Shown: positions 1-11,749 of the stretch, piece by piece
How positions within the stretch are numbered: position 1 is the stretch's first letter
Layout of the letters: the number at the start of each line of letters is the position of its first letter
Origin: Phaeosaccion multiseriatum
Lineage: Eukaryota; Ochrophyta, other classes
Reading direction: 5' to 3'
Length of the DNA: 64,000 bases
NCBI GenBank assembly: GCA_965112735.1
Contig: OZ218957.1
Location: 2,170,001 to 2,234,000 of the forward strand
Position numbers and translations under genes: made by a program
The notes under the pieces: model-generated
Databases searched by the model: none
What the model saw: the letters and a program-made list of their open reading frames with translations, nothing else
Told to the model about the DNA's origin: nothing

Positions 1-1860
1 GTGTAGGGCTCACTGTTGCCCGATCCTTCGTCGCACATGACTCTGTCGGAGCAGCGGCCCGGGGCGTGCGTCCCGGCCAGGTATCTGCAGGTGTATGGGT
101 GTTAAAGGTAGAGGGAAGACGTCGATGGAGCAGGTGCAGGTACAACACACACACACACACAAGCAGACGTGAGGAGGGTGGACAAGAAGGAGGAGGGATG
201 AGGGGGGCAGAAAGACGTCTCCTCCTACGTGCTTCCTCACTCCTCCCCATTCCCACCCGTAATCACCTAACAATTTACCCACGAACCTCCCGCACCCCTC
301 ACCCGAGATATCTTAACCCTCTCCTCTTACTGCTTCTCATTCTTCCCCTCCCCTCCCTCTTCTCCCCTCTGGCTGCTGCGCAATCCTCCCCTCCCCTCTC
401 TCTTCTCCCCTCTGGCTGCTGCTCACTCATCCCCTCCCCTCCCTCTTCTCCCCTCTGGCTGCTGCTCATTCATCCCCTCCCCCCTCTCTTCTCCCCTCTG
501 GCTGCTGCTCACTCATCCCCTCCCCTCCCTCTTCTCCCCTCTGGCTGCTGCGCAATCCTCCCCTCCCCTCCCTCTTCTCCCCTCTGCTGCTCACTCATCC
601 TTTCCCCTCTCTTTTCTATCCCCCTCTTACCCGTGGTGCGCGAATGTCCACGGCTCGTTGAAGGTGAGCCAATACTTGACTCGATCTCCAAACGCCTCGA
701 AGCACACGGCTGCAAAGTCTGTGAACAGCGGCACCAGCGCCTCGCTCCTCCAGCCCTTGTATTTGTCCTCTAGCGCCTGGGGCAGGTCTGTGGGTGAGGG
801 GAGGGGAGGGAGGGAAGGGGCAGGAACAGGGACAGCACATGTCGAGCCAGTTACTCGGTTAGTCAGCAAAATAGCAAAATAGGCAGGCAGGCAGGATAGA
901 CAGGCAGGCAGACAACCAATCCGGACAGGCGAGAAGGGAGCCTCTCCCACCCCTCCTGCCCCCCACACACCTATAACACTGCAAACAGCAGCTGTACCCC
1001 CCCTCTACCCCTCTGAGGCTTTACGCGTACGTACCCCAGTGGTACAGTGTTACAAAAGGCACTATATCTGCCGCCAGTAGGGCATCAATAACCTTGTTGT
1101 AGTGGTCAATGCCAGCCTGATTGACCTCTCCCTCCCCGCTGGGAAGTATGCGGCTCCACGAGATACTCAGACGGAAGTGCGTGGTCCCCAGCCTGTGCAT
1201 AATGCCAATGTCTTCCTCGAATCGGTGGTATGAGTCGCAGGCAACGTTGCCGTCTTCGTTATGGGCCACCTTTTAAACGCCAGTACAGCATGAATGGAAT
1301 AGCAGTGATTGGGAGAGTGGGTGGCGAGAGACACGGAGTAGCGGGGGGGTAAGATGTCCCTGCAGCATGAAGGAGGAGCGTGTGTGGCAAGTAAGTAGAG
1401 GAGAAGGTGGATAAGCGTAGCTGCCTTACTTTGCCTGGGGTGTGAGAGAACGTGTCCCAAATTGAAGGTCCTCGCCCGTCCTACGGAGGGAAGTGCGTGG
1501 GTCGTGGGTGAGTGAGAGAGTCGGGGGAAGAGACAGCGGGAGGGGGAGGGGGGGAAGGTTAAGGTTAAGATTAGGAGGGAACTCTTGGGCGAGTGAGTGG
1601 CGCACGGAAATGGAGAGAGGCGAGGTTAAGCCACCGTCTGCACGGACCTCATCCCAAGCGCCTTCCACTTGGTAGCTCGCGGTAGCTGTTCCCCACATGA
1701 AGTCGTCTGGAAGGGCATCAATGAAGTCCGGCGTCACAGAGTCCATCAAATCCTCGTAGGAAAGGGGAGCGACGCGGTCTTGGACATGCGCCACCGCCAC
1801 CCCAATGAATACCAGCAGCAAAAGCAGAGGAGGACGAGAGAGAACGGTGGCAGGAGGCAT
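1..1860 (-). CDS. Glycoside hydrolase family 1 beta-glucosidase, secreted (5' part; continues beyond window start)
   Basis: Exons read on the minus strand are 1860-1648, 1480-1430, 1269-1035, 787-631 and 84-1. All four introns are GT-AG and the frames join cleanly. The start [11 protein letters not shown] is followed by a hydrophobic signal peptide, suggesting secretion or vacuolar delivery. The joined exons give the GH1 landmarks in order: [55 protein letters not shown] and the catalytic acid/base motif FNEPW. GH1 enzymes hydrolyse beta-glucosides by a retaining mechanism. The nucleophile region (TENG) lies outside the window. An upstream in-frame ATG (1899) would add 13 residues before the signal peptide, so 1860 is preferred. 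The exact substrate cannot be told from this part. Family assignment is very secure. Confidence 0.93.
359..605. repeat. 43-bp minisatellite in the last visible GH1 intron
   Basis: The block TCTTCCCCTCTGGCTGCTG-type recurs with GGCTGCTG at about 371, 414, 457, 500 and 543, an exact 43-bp spacing, with a truncated sixth copy near 586. It lies wholly inside the GH1 intron (630-85). Copies differ at a few positions (GCGCAATC versus GCTCACTC). Confidence 0.85.
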
Positions 1861-2446
1861 GCTTTCCGACAGTTTAACTCCTCGCACAAGGCTTTGCACG
1901 GAAGGATGCCACCGGCCTGATGAGTTCCGACAGTTTAACTCCTCGCACAGAGCTTTGCACGGAAGGATGCGACCGGCCTGATGAGTTGCTTGAGAAAAAA
2001 TAAAGAGAAAGCAAACGAGTGCGTGATGTGCAGTAAGTCAATGCAATTTACTGACATAAATTTGACTTCCTTGCGCCCTTCCGACAAAAAAGAAAAAAAA
2101 AAAAAAAAAAAAAAGAGGGCCAGCACAGATGGCACCAAACACACCCAGCCCTCCTCTTTTTTCTTTTTCACTTCTCCCCTTTCACACGTAATACTCTGCA
2201 CACAGTCTTGTCTTTCAGCCGGGTGCGGGAGGAGACGAGAGGGAAGAGCCACTCAAGAGCTGGTGTGCGGTGGATGGGCGTGAGACCCTCATCTCCTGAG
2301 GCGAGTTTGTTTTGTTTTGAAGCGTTGGGGGGGAACTAGAAGAAAATTTCTCCACAGCGATCCGCGGGAAAGAACGTGAGGGAGGAGCCACTCAGAGCTG
2401 AGGTTCCCATCATCATACCCTGAGATCTTATCCCGTTGATCTGTTG
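1861..2446. other. Intergenic region between divergent GH1 and zinc-finger gene, with a 61-bp tandem duplication
   Basis: No gene is recognised. Positions 1864-1924 and 1925-1986 are near-identical direct copies of about 61 bp (TCCGACAGTTTAACTCCTCG…CCGGCCTGATGAG). They sit immediately upstream of the GH1 start and could change its promoter or 5' leader. A poly(A) run of about 24 bases lies near 2091-2114. From about 2095 onward the sequence is the proximal copy of a segmental duplication whose second copy starts near 4500. Confidence 0.6.
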
Positions 2447-3591
2447 AAGAACTCTCAGAGGAGAAGACCCCCTGCCTCGCAGCCGGGATCCAAAAATCGT
2501 GGACTGGGGAGGGGTGTGAGAAGCATTCGCAGCAGGGCGGACTTTACTTGAGCCTCGGAGCTGTGGTCAAGACGTGTACTGTGAAGGGCTGTGAGAAGAA
2601 GCAGGTCCAAGGAGGGCTTTGCATTCGCCACGAAGCTGCGAGAATGCGGAAGAGGTGTACTGTGGAGGGGTGTGAGAATCAGCGGGTCCAAGGAGGATTG
2701 TGCACTAGGCATGGAGCTGTGAGCATACGTAAGAGGTGTACTGTGGAGGGGTGTGAGAAGCATCAGATCCAAGGAGGATTGTGCATGAGGCATGGAGCTG
2801 TGGTCAAGGCTTGTACTGTGGAGGGGTGTGAGAAGCAGCGGGTCCAAGGAGGATTGTGCACTAGGCATGGAGCTGTGAGGATACTTAAGAGGTGTACTGT
2901 GGAGGGGTGTGAGAAGCAAGCCCAGGGTGGATGTGGTGGGATGTGTTGGCGTCATGCTCGAATGAAAAGGGAGGGAGCGGAGCAGACGGAGATTGCCCAG
3001 TGCACGCCTAAACCCAAGCGAGGAGCTGCCACTGACATCAAAAGGGGAGGAAGGAAGAGGGCGAAGTTCCCCCCTTCAGTTGAGGGAGGGGAGAGGCAAC
3101 AGGAAGAGAAGGAAGCAGCGGAGGAGGATGGGGATGGAGTAGGTTTGCTTGCGAGGCTGGGGCTTCATGTCGGGGATGAGATTCAGCTTCCCAATGGTCT
3201 GTGGAGAGAGCTGGAATACGCTGCTGCCGACGCTGCCATAGCCTGCTGGGGCCACCGGGACAGGGAGCTGTCGAATGGCGTGGTGGTGTATGTGGGCCAG
3301 AGTAAGGTGTTGCTGCTGCCCCACTACGCTGTGCGCACCAAGAGAACGGGGGCGAGCCTGGAGAGCACGATCCGAGGCTTTGTGTCTGCCTACCAGCGCT
3401 ATCGCTCAGGAGGAGGAGGGGGTGACGAGGATGACGAGAAGCAGCAGGACGAGTGGGAGGTGCTGGAGGAGGGCATGGTGGTGGCGAGTGAGAAGAAGAG
3501 GCGGGGACGGAAGGCGCTGCGAGCGTGCGTGCGTGTGGGGGGCGTGGCAGGGGCTTGTGCTGGTGCTGATACCTCGGGACTGGGGATGTAG
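2447..3591 (+). CDS. CTVEGC-type zinc-finger repeat protein, copy 1
   Basis: The open frame runs from about 2447 to the stop at 3591. It encodes one decayed finger (CEKHSQQGGLY, third Cys lost) and then five fingers of pattern C-x4-C-x9..11-C-x2-H, for example CTVEGCENQRVQGGLCTRH. After the fingers come a basic linker and a conserved C-terminal domain (LGLHVGDEIQLPNGLWREL, then YVGQSKVLLLPHYAVRTKR). Such fingers are common in stramenopile proteins annotated as 'WRKY19-like'. A nucleic-acid or regulatory role is inferred, not shown. The start is unresolved: no ATG precedes the first finger in frame, and the first in-frame ATG is at 2646, just before the second intact finger. An upstream exon or 5' decay is possible. 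The gene is head-to-head with GH1 and is one of three related loci here (see 4860-19340 and 56008-57030). Confidence 0.8.
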
Positions 3592-4859
3592 TGACGCGAA
3601 GCCGTCCAGCTCATCTCCTGCGTATCTTCGCCACGGTGAAGCTTGGCTTGCACCATCGTACCATGGTGGGTGGGTGGATGAGTGGGTGGGTGTGGGTGGG
3701 TCGGGGGGGGGCTAGGGGGTGTTGGAGGTCGGAGGCTTGGGGCAGAAGACAGCGGAAGACCGAGAGTATCGACGAGGAGAGAGAGGGGAGGAAGTGTCTG
3801 CGAGTCTTGTCCAGGGGGTTGGGGTTGGAATAAGCCAACAGGGAGAAGGTGATGGGGCGAGTGACTTTCACGCCTTGCCACTGCCATGATGGATGCTGGG
3901 AGTGTTCTTGGTAGAAGCAGTACTTTTGCTAGACTGGTGCCTATCCTGTGAATTCCCTAGCGGGGTTGAGTTCAGAGGATAAGGTATCAGTCTAGCAAAA
4001 GTACGACTTCTATCACATCTCTGCCCCGTGCTTGACGTGACCCGTACACACGGACTTGTGTGAAGCAGCTGCGCCCTGTCGCCCTTACGCCGGGCCCTCG
4101 CTACTGCTCTGCTCTGCTCTGCTCTGCTGCTGTTGCCCTCTGGATGTATTCATGTGTGTTGTGTTGGCTGTGCAAGGAGGCGGCGGGAGCACGGAAGGCA
4201 TGAGCCGGGTCAAAGCTACCGACGAAGAGGGGCCTTTCCTCTTTGACTTTGCTTTTGATTAGATCACTTGCACCTTTTATGATTCGGTTGTGGGATGGGG
4301 AGGAGAGGTTCTCACGCTGTGAGGTCATCAGGCTGCGCTGCTGTAGACTGGGCTGCTCTCTTGCTGTCAGGCTCCCATACTCATCATGGCGATGTGACTG
4401 ACGTCGGAGGCAGCAGGGAGCTCATGCACACGACACTCGAGGCGGGAGTGGCGAACAGGTCGTTAGTCGTTAGGTCAAAAGGCACATTGCGGGCATTGCG
4501 ATTGAAAAAAAAAAGAAAAAGGGCCAGACAGATGGCACCAGACGCGCCATATCCCCCCTTTTCCCATTTTCTCTCTCCTTTCACAGGTTCCCATTTCACA
4601 GGCAATACTCGGCACAAAGACTTGTCTTTCAGCAACGTGCGGGAGGAGACGAGAGGGAAGAGCCACTCAAGAGCTGGTGTGCGGTGGATGGGCGTGAGAC
4701 CCTCATCTCCTGAGGCGAATTTGTTTTGTTTTGAAGGCCTTGGGGGGGAACTAGAAGACAATCTCTCCACAGCGATCCGCGGGAGAGAACGTGAGGGAGG
4801 AGCCACTCAGAGCTGAGGTTTCCATCATCATACCCTGATATCTTATCCCGTTGATCTGT
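3592..4859. other. 3' flank of copy 1 and junction of a segmental duplication
   Basis: No gene is supported. 3592-4450 matches 19341-20165 at high identity, the flank of the interrupted copy 2. 4490-5010 matches about 2095-2600, the 5' flank of copy 1. The two blocks together define a direct duplication unit of about 2.4 kb. A 68-residue frame at 4056-4262 is conserved at 19770-19976, but the copies are so young that conservation is no evidence of coding. Confidence 0.65.
3911..4014. repeat. Hairpin-forming quasi-palindrome
   Basis: 17 bases at 3920-3936 are the exact reverse complement of 3988-4004. The complementarity extends imperfectly on both sides (GTAGAAGCA against GACTTCTAT outward; GCCTATCCTGTGAA against CCTTATCCTCTGAA inward). 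The duplicate locus at about 19665-19730 has the left half but lacks the right arm of about 40 bp. Confidence 0.8.
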
Positions 4860-5010
4860 TGAAGAACTCTCAGAGGAGAAGACCCTCTGCCTCGCAGCCG
4901 GGATCCAAAAACCGCGGACTGGGGAGGGGTGTGAGAAGCATTCGCAGCAGGGCGGACTTTACTTGAGCCTCGGAGCTGTGGTCAAGACGTGTACTGTGAA
5001 GGGCTGTGAG
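4860..5010 (+). pseudogene. CTVEGC zinc-finger gene copy 2, 5' fragment cut by retroelements
   Basis: This stretch is nearly identical to 2454-2600 of copy 1 and ends inside a finger, at the codons for …TVKGCE. The next codon (AAG, Lys) is displaced to 18513, on the far side of two tandem retroelements. The rest of the gene is at 18501-19340. The gene is therefore split by about 13.5 kb in its finger array and is presumed non-functional. Confidence 0.85.
4998..5010. repeat. Left target-site duplication of the retroelement array
   Basis: GAAGGGCTGTGAG borders the element 3' end. Nearly the same word, GAAGGGTGTGAG, occurs between the two elements (11750-11761) and after the second (18501-18512). 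The latter two share a one-base deletion relative to the left copy. Confidence 0.75.
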
Positions 5011-5334
5011 ATGTATATTAGAGCTTATGGGCTCAGTATTGGAGCGCTCGAGGTAAGTTGTAGCCATGTGTAGATGCGTGGATGTGTGGTATTGATGGAG
5101 CGTGATGTGGAGGGGAAGAGGATGGTAAGGGTGGTAGAGTAGAGGATAATGGGGAATGGGAAGGGAGTGAGGGGGGGAGGAGGAGATGAAGGGGTGTGGG
5201 AAGGAGTGAGGTGGTGGAGGTGATATGTGAACTATCCTACTGTGGGTGGTGCGGGTGACAAGGCGTGACTAACTGTGGTTGCTATGCTGTGTGCTGATGG
5301 TCTCGCTGTCTGCTGGCTGGTGTACTCCTGCTCC

Positions 5335-8300
5335 TCAGGCGGCCGCTCCGTCGATGGCTCCCATGAGCCCCCAGTCGAGGGTTTCTGCTGCTTCGTGCTG
5401 CGTCATGGTGGCTCGAAGGAGGGTGCCATACCTGATCTCCCGCTGTGAGAGGGCGCGTTGAAGGGCGAGGGACAGTTGTTGGCGCAGGAGGCCCTTGATG
5501 GGGCCCGTGGCTGCCGCCGCTGCGGGGCCGAGCCCTCTTGATGCCTTGTGGATGGCCATCGCCTCGATGAGCTCGTCCGTTTGGTGGCCCAGTCTGCCGT
5601 ACGTCTCGATCGCAATGCACTTGAGGGTTGAAGTCCCGGGCAGAAAACTGCCCAGGTAGTGCGTGCGCTTGCGCTCTTCGGCGGCGGCTGCTGCGTGGCC
5701 TGGCGTGGTGGAGGCCCGTCCCACGTGGGTGGGGGCGGTGGGGTTGGTGACGGTGATGTCGCAGAGGAGGTTTCTCCGCAGGGGTGCGTCCGCTCCCGGG
5801 AAGCTACCTGCGGGATAGGTCAGATCCATGCGTAGGTCTCGGCCTGCTCGGGTGCCCGTGGGGCCGTCGAAGCAGGTCTGGTCCTCTACGCGTGCTCCTC
5901 CAATGCCCACGCTGTGCATCATCCTCCCGAAGGCCTTGACGAGGAGGTGGTGTGTGTGGTTGTGGAGGCCGGTGCGGGGGCAGATGGTGGCGTGGGTGGT
6001 GCTTGCCGTGCGGGCGCAGCCTGTGCCGAGGCAGGGTGGGGGCGGGTCCGCGTATGGCGTGTTGACACCGAGGTTGCGACGAAGGGCCATGGTCCATTCT
6101 GCGGGGGCCATGGTGTTGTGGCCGTGGGGGAGCGCTCCGAGGAAGGCCATGGCGCCCCTTCCTCGCTGTGAGTGGAGTCGGGCTGTTGCCATTTCCTGTG
6201 TCTCCTCTCCCCTCTGTGCCTCTGCCGGTGTGACGTCGATGGTGGCGATGCTCTGCGTCAGCTCCTCATGGCGGCGTTTGTGGATGAAGGTGGTGAGGGC
6301 CTTCTGGACGCCGTGGGTCGGTTGACGGCCTGCCTGATGGCTCCTGCGCACGTTGCGTCGCGCTGTGTCCTGGGCTTGGTGGTCAGGCGGCTCGAGTACG
6401 CGTGAGCGGGCCTCGTCGAACTGTGCCTGACCCACTGCTTGGATGAGGGGGGCCTCAGGGACCCCCTCCTCGTGCAGGAGGTTGACGCTGTCGGCGACGC
6501 TCTTGAGGGCTCCGTTGGTGAACAGCTGGTCCGGTAGGGCGCTCTCTTGGGAGCCTTCCCGGCGTGCGGTGCGGCTGAGCAGGGGGGGAGGGTGAGCATC
6601 TTGTTGCCAAGGTATGCTGCTGGGGCGATGTCGTGGAGGCTGGTGAGGCCGAGGCCGCCGAAGCGCCGTGCCGTATGCATTTGTAGGCGCTGTGTCTCCG
6701 TCCATGGCTCCTCTTGTGCATCTGCGGCCTGCTCCAGAGGGGGGGCATCGGGGAGTCGCATGATGTGGGCCATTGTCGCTCTGTTGGTGCGGTCTGCCCT
6801 GCTGCCGAGGGCGCGTCGGAAGATGGAGGGGTCAATGGCTCTCGCCAGGTGTGTGAGCCTGGCTGGGAGGCATTGGAGGAGGACGAGGGTGGCCGCCTGG
6901 GTGTTGTCCCACTCGCTGCAGTGTTTGGCGAGTTGGAGGTAGCCCCTGGGGTCTTCTTGGCCGAGGATGTTGCGGAGGTACTCTTCGATGTACTCCTCCG
7001 TGCCGACGGGGATGCCGGCTACCACGGTACCCTCGGTGGCAAGTGTGGCGCCCTGCCGTTGGGCGTGGTCCCTGTCAGCCTGTGTTGGCTGCTTGCCTTT
7101 GCCCATGAGGTAAACCGTTTTCCTCTCGTTGAACTCGAGGCCCAAGCCTCGGAATTGGGCTTGGAGATGGGCATGGCGTGGGGCGTAGGTCTGTAGGGGT
7201 GCGTCGGGTTCCAGCTGGTCCATGAGGTCGTCTGCGTAGGCGGAGATGGTGGGGCGGTTCGCTGCGGTGTCGGCTGTGTTCTGAACTTTCAGCACTGGGT
7301 GGATGGCGGCTGCGAACATGAGAGGCCCTTCTGGTGCTCCTTGGTTGACTCCGGAGCTCTGGTGGATGGTCTGGGTGCCGTCTGGTGTGAGGGCGTTGTG
7401 GGCGGAGGCGTGGGAGAGGCTGGCGATGGCGTAGTTGATGCCTGCTGGGTCGATGGTAGGGAGTGCTCCTGAGGCTAGGACGCCTCTGGCACGCGACACG
7501 CGGGTGTAGGCCTTGGTGATGTCATGCAGCACGACGGTTTTGCCGGCATCGTGCGCTAGCTGGGCTGCTGCGGCGTGTGTTTCCCCTCCGCCTCTGACCG
7601 CTACCGCTAGCTGTCCTGCGCTTCTGAGCTCTGGGCCCACCCTGTCCGCGATGAGCTTCATGTGACAGCTCTCCACGAGGCTGCGGTAGAGGTTGGGGGA
7701 TGTCACAGGACGCGCTTTCTCGCCGAGGGCTGCGGCGCTGGTGCTGAACCACCGTTTGGCGAGCTGTGGAGGCAGTGGAGTGTCCCCCGTTCGGAGCAGC
7801 TCGTAGGTGTCAGTCAGAGCCTCCACGATTGCGTACTCCTGGGGGCTGTCCGGGGGTACTTGACGTGGCTCGCCCTGCGCCCGTCTGCTCCTTGGCCCTT
7901 CCAGAAGTTGACCCTCCGGTAGGTCAGCAGCATGGCTGTGCTGATCTCCTCTCTGGTGACGTCGTTGCCATTCTCGGGGTGCTCCTGCACCTGGGTTCTG
8001 GCGTACTCCCTGGCTGCTGCTGCTGCTGTGTTGATCTCTTCGAGGCTCTCGTCGACGTGCGCTTGCTGGAGGCGTCTAAAGGTCTCGTGTGTGGGAGGGA
8101 GGTGGCCGTCTCTGCTCTTTGTGCTGAGCCTCGCCGCGGCCTTGTGCAGGCCTCCGGGTTTGGTGAGCAGGTGGGCGCAGGTTTCTCTCCGTCGCTCCTC
8201 TGTCTGTGCCTGTGCTGGGGGTGGTGGGCGGCGTGCGTGTGCTGTGGCTATCGCTGCTTGTGCGAGTGGGGCGATGTCGAGGTCGAGGACCATCTGTATC

Positions 8301-10092
8301 CGCTGCTGGCGGCTGTAGGCTCCGTCTTTAGAGAAGAGCATGGCAGGGAGGAGGTGGTGGAAGACATCCCATGCCAGAAGGGTGTGGAGGGTGGCGTCGG
8401 TGGGGCCGTTCTTGTGGGCCCTCAGCGCCCTGTTCCAGTTGTTGAGCGCTCTTTGCTGTAAGCTGATAATCGAGCTGACGTGGCGGGGGTTGCACTGCGC
8501 TACTGTCTCAAACACGAGTGTTGAGAGGATGGTACCCTGCGGGTCCAGGGCCCCTAGGCGGAGGACGTTTGGGTGCTGCATGGGCCATCCTTCCTCGGGT
8601 GTATCGTCGTTGGCTGGCCCTTCTCCGTCCCCTCCGTCCCCGCCGCTACCTCCTTGGCCTCTGCTCCGTCCTCCTCCCCCTCGTCTCGCTGCTGCTGCTG
8701 TGGTTCCTTGCGTGCGTGTGCTATCTCCCCCTGCCCTTTCTCTCTGAGGTCCCCTCTCTGCTGCTGCTCCTTGTCCGTTTCCTTCCCCCTCCCTCGTCCT
8801 CCTCTTCCTCCTTCTACTCCACTTGGCGCTGCTGCGATTGCTCCTCCTCCTCCTCCTCCTCCTCCTCCTCCTTCCGCGTGCCCTCGCCCTCCTCCTCTGC
8901 CCGTGGGGGTGGTGGGTTGGTACGGGTTGAGCCTGGCCGTTGCTGTCGTGTGCTGGGGCGTTGCCGTACGCGACGGGTCCTCGTTTGGGTCTGGGCCTAG
9001 ATAGGCGTTCTCGAGGTCGTTGAGGGGGCCTTGGTAGGCCGATGCTGCGTTGCCTTGGGTGAGGATGGTCCTGAGGGCGGGGATGGCTCGTTGAGCTTGG
9101 TAGCCAGCCATGCAGCCTTGCGCGGGGCAGGGGAGGTTGCCTGGTGGTATGACGGGCTGCTGGTTGGCTCTCCTCAGTGTGGCTTGGTCGTTCAGGTGGT
9201 GAAGGAGGCACGCGGGGTGAACGGTGTGTTGGCAGCGTCGGGTGCGTACTGGCCACTCCGTGGTTGGTGCGATGAAAGGGGGGTCCGCGTCTGACATGCA
9301 TATGCAGCATATCGGGGCTGGGGGGGCGGTAGGTTGGGGTGGGGGTGTGTGTCGGGTGGTGGGGGGTGGCTGGGACTGGCGGCGTCGCCCTTGGCTGGCC
9401 TGCGCGTGCTGCTGATGCGACTCTCTGCGCTCCCTCGCTAGGCGATCCCTTGCGCGGCCCATAGCTCTCCCTCCTTGTGCTGTGATGGCCTGCTCGATCG
9501 TGTGCCGGTAGCAGGGGTTGCGGCAGTAGGGGCAGAGGTGGTCGTTGCGGTTGGGGTACCTGCTCATGACTCCCAATGCGCAGTGGTTGTGCACGTGATG
9601 TTCGCCTTCGTGCATGGCGACTTGTGCTTGGCCAGTGAGCGGTTCCATACACACCGGGCAGTTGGGTAGCTCCTCGTTGTTGGTGGGGTCGCCTCCTCCT
9701 TCTCCTTCGTCACCTCCTCCCGCTGCTTGCCCTTCCCCTCCTTCTGCCGCTGCTTCCCGTGCCAGTGCTGGGCGCTCTCCTCCGCCTCTGCTGTTTTCGC
9801 CCTCTTCCCCCCTGCTACTACTCTTCCTTCGCGGTCTCCTCGTCCCCCTCCCCTGTGTCCCGCTCGCTCTCCTCTCCCTCCTCCCTCCTGGTCGTGCTCT
9901 CGTGTAGTGTCTGTCCCACCTGCTCTTGTCGGTGGGGGCATGCTTCGAGCTCGTTGGATGGTTGGCGGTGCTGGTAGGCTTGCGGCTTCGTGTGCTCGTA
10001 TGCAGGCGTTGCATAGGGGTTGTCGTAGGCCTGATTGCGGGAAGCGGGTAAGGAAGGATCTGCCGGAGTTTCGGTGGGCCAGGTTGCCGCAT
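5335..10092 (-). pseudogene. Retroelement ORF2 (RING-like / reverse transcriptase / endonuclease), copy A, broken frames
   Basis: The same domains as copy B are spread over several frames: RING-like part 10092-8554, middle part read to 7814, reverse transcriptase 7826-6258, endonuclease part 6705-5335. Reverse-transcriptase motifs are visible: LHDITKAY (A), GVNQGAPEGPLMFA (B), AYADDLMD (C) and NERKTVYLMG (D). Copy A keeps Ala in motif A where copy B has Val. Frame changes coincide with homopolymers near 8785, 7855 and 6580. The last one is shared with copy B. Confidence 0.8.
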
Positions 10093-11721
10093 CCACTTGT
10101 GCAGTCCCGGAGCTGGTACGTATTATTCTGTGGTCCGCTCTGTGGGCCGTTGGCGCGGTACCACAGGATTGACGCGGCCTGGGGGTGGTGTTCGCGCATC
10201 CATCGGTCCCACTCTCTGCCGCGGTTCGGGTGGTGGCTCGACTGGTGCCTGATGAGGCGGTCTCTTGTGTTGCCTACCGTGACGAAGGTGTCGTGGCATT
10301 CGCCAAAGTTGCAGAGGATGCCCCCTTGAATGTTTCCATTGTCGGGGTGTCTTCGGTACACTCGGGCGTTGTTGGGGTTGTCCTCCGGTGTTGGTGGGCT
10401 GGGTGTGGTTGCGTCGCTTTGGGCGGGGGGTGGTGGCGGTCCTGGTGCGGTTCCCCGGGGGGCCTGTCTCGTGCGTAGGGCGAGGGCTTGCCCCGGCGCC
10501 CACCACGGTGTGGCCATGGTGTTGGCGAAGGGGGAGGTGGTGGTGTTGTTGGTGTGGTCGCGTAGGGCGTGGCCGTAGCGCTCAACGATGGCTTGGACGT
10601 CGGGTAATACCGCGATGAGTTCCTCCTGTCGTGAGGCGGTGATGTAGTCGTTGACCAACTCGTTGGAGGTGATCTCTTGGCCTGCGAGCGTGTGGGCATA
10701 GGCCTCCACGATCTGTTGCCATCCAAGGGGGTAATCTCCTCCCCCATGTGGTCTTCCGGGGGGGGGGGGGGGGGCCTCCGCTCCTTAGAGCTTGTCTGAG
10801 GAGGGGCATATAGAAGTGCGAGTTGGTAGGCGGGAGCGCCGCGTCGCGCTGGTGGCGTATGGTGTTGCTCCATGTCGTTGGTGCGTGTCCATGCGTGTCT
10901 GTTTCGAGTGATGCTGTCTCTTCCTCGTGCGTCGTGGGGGGTGGTCGTACGAGGTCGGCGATGGCCTCGGCCGTGTTGTGGTGGGTCAGTTCCGTCGCGG
11001 TGAGGTTTAGGCTTGCGAACTCAGCGCTGATGCGTCGGCTGGCGGATGCTGGCGCTTGTTCGTTGAAGAAGAGGTTCGGGTGTTGCCGTATGGGGGTCGT
11101 GGCTGTGAGGTGGGTGTCTTCGTATTCGTCTTGGAGGATGGAGACGATTTGCTCTGTGATCCCGTGTGCGTTTCTGTGAGTTGACGCGTTGGTGGTTTGG
11201 GCTGGATCTGAGGCTCGGAAAGTGGCGGTTGGCCTTTCCGGGCTGCGTGCTCGGGGGGTCCTGCTTCGTCCCCTTGGCCTCGTGGTTGGCTGCATGGGTG
11301 CTGGGCTGGTCGCTGTGGGGGGTGGTGCTGTTGTAGGGCCTGTTGTCTCGCTGGCGGGCGTGGTAGATCTCCTGGCGGCTGGTGCTGTTTGTTGCCGTGT
11401 CGTTGAGATCGGTTGTGGTTGCTGCTGCTGGGGGTGGGCTTCCGCTGCTGTTGCTGTGGGTTCCGTGAGTGCTGGTGGGAGCTGTGGGTCCTGCGGGAGG
11501 GTGTTGCGGGGTGCTGCGGCCGCTGGTGGAGCCGTGATGGGGGTGGGCACGCCTTCCCGTGCTGGTGTTTGGCGAATTGCTGCTGCCGCTGCCCGTCTCT
11601 CCCTTCTTTCGAGCCGCTGCTGATCGCGGCTCATAGGTGGCTCCTGCTGGGTTGCTGTGAGGTTTGCTGGTGTCTCCTGGGCTCCGGGGGGCCGCGTGGC
11701 CCCCCTGTCGTCCCCTTCCAT
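9564..11721 (-). pseudogene. Retroelement ORF1, copy A, frameshifted
   Basis: The frame opens at 11721 (MEGDDRG) and continues to about 10760. There a run of 17 G on the plus strand shifts it by one base relative to copy B, and reading resumes in the frame 10709-9564. Content matches copy B ORF1: Pro/Thr/Arg-rich N-terminal third, a conserved central region and two Cys/His clusters near the C-terminus. The break sits in a homopolymer, so assembly error is an alternative to real decay. Confidence 0.8.
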
Positions 11722-11749
11722 GGTGGCCCTGTCTTAAGCAGAAAAAAAA

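Larger units (their letters stand above)
5011..11749 (-). mobile_element. Non-LTR retrotransposon with restriction-like endonuclease, copy A
   Basis: This 6,739-bp element is antisense to the host gene. Read on the minus strand it has a short 5' leader, ORF1 with zinc-finger-like motifs, ORF2 with two RING-like fingers, a reverse transcriptase, a Cys/His knuckle and a PD-(D/E)xK-like endonuclease region, then a 3' UTR of about 320 bp ending …AATATACAT without a poly(A) tail. There are no LTRs. It is nearly identical to copy B, with the same length. Copy A is broken by single-base changes in homopolymers (G17 versus interrupted G-run near 10758; C5/C6 near 8785; G5/G6 near 7855). It is bounded by short duplications of the host sequence. 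RT plus C-terminal endonuclease places it near R2/NeSL-like clades; the exact clade is not known. Confidence 0.88.

Noticed and set aside
359-605. 43-bp regular repeats as a CRISPR-like array
   Set aside because: Units are contiguous without spacers, lie in a eukaryotic intron and are pyrimidine-rich minisatellite sequence.
2521-3591. EsV-1-7 family assignment for the finger genes
   Set aside because: That motif is described with 16 residues between the second and third zinc ligands; here there are 9 to 11.
4056-4262. 68-residue frame conserved at 19770-19976
   Set aside because: Both copies belong to a very recent segmental duplication, so conservation does not show coding; the composition (Leu/Cys runs from CTGCT repeats) argues against it.
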